Assembly (NCBI GenBank): GCA_021779775.1 | Contig: JAJYAB010000056.1 | Span: 1 to 6,857 of the forward strand | Source of the DNA: Actinomycetes bacterium | GTDB lineage: Bacteria > Actinomycetota > Acidimicrobiia > Acidimicrobiales > UBA8190 | Reading direction: 5' to 3' | DNA: 6,857 bases | Shown here: positions 6,064 to 6,857 of the stretch, in pieces | How the letters are laid out: the number at the start of each line of letters is the position of its first letter | How positions within the stretch are numbered: the stretch's first letter is position 1 | The notes under the pieces: generated by a model | Told to the model about the DNA's origin: nothing | The model's database searches: none | The model's input: only the letters and a program-made list of their open reading frames with translations | Program-made: the position numbers and the translations under genes

Positions 6064-6300
6064 GTGACTCGTAAGCGACACCCCTCAGGGGTGATCGAGG
6101 AAGCGGTCCACTATGCCGAGTCGAACGGCTGGAGCTACCGGGCATCGGGAAAGTCTGCCCACGCCTGGGGCTTCGTCGTCTGTCCAGGAGACTGTCCACA
6201 GGTCGCCCTGTGGTCCACTCCGCGAGTTCCTGAGCACCACGCCCGGGCCATTCGGCGAGCCGCCGATCGATGCCCTCATTTCACAGGAGGATCTACATGA
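6064..6300 (+). CDS. HicA-like small protein, candidate toxin
   Basis: A 78-residue protein that I place as HicA-like by layout, not by a certain family match. Helix 1 is about 9-22 (GVIEEAVHYAESNGW). A strand and turn carry ASGKSAHAWGF (27-37), with His33 in the position of the catalytic histidine of HicA's G-S-H motif. Strands follow at 36-40 and 46-51 (VALWSTPR), then helix 2 at about 57-69 (EHHARAIRRAADRC). HicA toxins are double-stranded-RNA-binding-fold ribonucleases that cleave mRNA. Cys40 and Cys44 form a C-x3-C, and Cys70 lies near the end; a structural or metal role is possible. The GTG start fits the leaderless promoter upstream. The TGA overlaps the ATG of the HTH gene, and AGGAGG for that gene lies inside this one. 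Similar small proteins exist in actinobacteria, as I recall, usually unnamed. Confidence 0.8.
   Translation: MTRKRHPSGVIEEAVHYAESNGWSYRASGKSAHAWGFVVCPGDCPQVALWSTPRVPEHHARAIRRAADRCPHFTGGST
6285..6290 (+). promoter_or_regulatory. Shine-Dalgarno deciding the start of the HTH gene
   Basis: A perfect AGGAGG lies 6 bases before the ATG at 6297. It rules out the in-frame ATG at 6270, which would add nine residues and place the Shine-Dalgarno sequence inside the gene. Confidence 0.85.
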
Positions 6301-6827
6301 CCACCTACAACGTCACGCTTCTGGTCGCTGGTGTCGACGAGGAGGGTCTCGACGACATCTACGCCGCGACCGACGGTGCCGCCACTGTCGAGATTGGTGA
6401 CCGTTGGACCAGCACGGTCGGATTCGACATCGAGGCCGGCACCTTCGCCGATGCGGTCCTGCAGGCCATCGACCAGATCGAGCAGGTCCCTGGCCTAAGC
6501 GTTGTCCGGGTCGAGCCGGATCAGTTGGTCTGGGCGTCGGAGATAGCCGATCGGGTCGGGCGGACCCGTCAGTCCATCGACCAGTTGGTCAAGGGGCAGC
6601 GAGGTCCCGGGGGGTTCCCCGCCCCGGTGTCGGGGAACGTGCGGAACCCGCTGTGGCGCTGGGCCGACGTCGAGGCATGGTTTGCTGCCTACGAGCACCG
6701 CGAGATCGATACCGAGCGCCCGGCAGTGATCGGGGCGATCAACGGAGCACTCGAGGCACGGCGCAACCTGCACGTCCGGCCGAACCCCGAACTGGCGGCC
6801 AGGCTGGAAGCATTGATCGGAGCGTGA
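6297..6827 (+). CDS. HTH DNA-binding protein, candidate antitoxin/repressor
   Basis: A 176-residue protein with two parts. Residues 3-74 look like a small alpha/beta domain with a beta-alpha-beta-beta-alpha-beta order (TYNVTLLVAG, EEGLDDIYAA, STVGFDIEAGTFADAVLQAI, SVVRVEPD), possibly ferredoxin-like. Residues 78-132 are a MerR/excisionase-type helix-turn-helix with wing: SEIADRVGRTRQSIDQLV, then GPGGFPAPVSG and LWRWADVEAWFAAY. The tail (140-176) is helical. DNA binding is well supported. Sensing or toxin-neutralising by the first domain is inference from the pairing with the HicA-like protein, much as HicB antitoxins join a non-DNA-binding domain to an HTH or RHH. The likely target is the palindrome at 6040-6051. 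The start is fixed by AGGAGG at 6285-6290. Similar HTH proteins are common in actinobacteria, as far as I recall. Confidence 0.85.
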   Translation: MTTYNVTLLVAGVDEEGLDDIYAATDGAATVEIGDRWTSTVGFDIEAGTFADAVLQAIDQIEQVPGLSVVRVEPDQLVWASEIADRVGRTRQSIDQLVKGQRGPGGFPAPVSGNVRNPLWRWADVEAWFAAYEHREIDTERPAVIGAINGALEARRNLHVRPNPELAARLEALIGA

Positions 6828-6857
6828 CCAAGACGAGGTCATCGTGGCCGAAAGGCT

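Noticed and set aside
6835..6857. A possible further gene starting at the GTG at 6844 behind GAGG.
   Set aside because: Only five codons are visible before the window ends, so it cannot be supported.

Overview
This is a very GC-rich bacterial window. It carries nine protein genes in four compact operons, and I see no RNA gene, insertion sequence, integrase or CRISPR array. All nine genes end in TGA, and every gene-to-gene junction inside an operon is a 4-base ATGA or GTGA overlap. Two of the four operons seem to start with leaderless or nearly leaderless transcripts. High GC, leaderless starts and the protein types suggest an actinobacterium, perhaps from a poorly sampled lineage. That assignment is inference, and another high-GC phylum such as Myxococcota cannot be excluded.

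Layout: (1) 31-1034, plus strand: a helical HEAT-like protein (its frame is open to the left edge) coupled to a DUF6398-type protein. (2) 1035-1239: a convergent intergenic gap with no clear terminator. (3) 4141-1240, minus strand: three overlapping genes of unknown function, namely a 389-residue protein starting SEYQYYEF with a coiled coil, a 124-residue beta-rich protein, and a 454-residue alpha-solenoid protein. A strong Shine-Dalgarno sequence precedes the first of them. (4) 5736-4253, minus strand: a type IV toxin-antitoxin pair, the AbiEi antitoxin/repressor followed by the AbiEii nucleotidyltransferase toxin. A 13-of-14 inverted repeat lies directly upstream and overlaps the predicted promoter. 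(5) 5785-6028: a stretch with no supportable gene. (6) 6064-6827, plus strand: a 78-residue protein with a HicA-like layout, coupled to a 176-residue protein with a MerR/excisionase-like helix-turn-helix. Their predicted leaderless promoter holds a palindrome between its -35 and -10 boxes.

The right half therefore looks like two divergent toxin-antitoxin-style modules, each with its own operator. The AbiE pair is a known type. The HicA-like/HTH pair is the best candidate for a little-described system. The left half holds two tightly coupled operons of conserved but uncharacterised proteins. The three-gene operon is the most attractive candidate for an undescribed multi-protein assembly.
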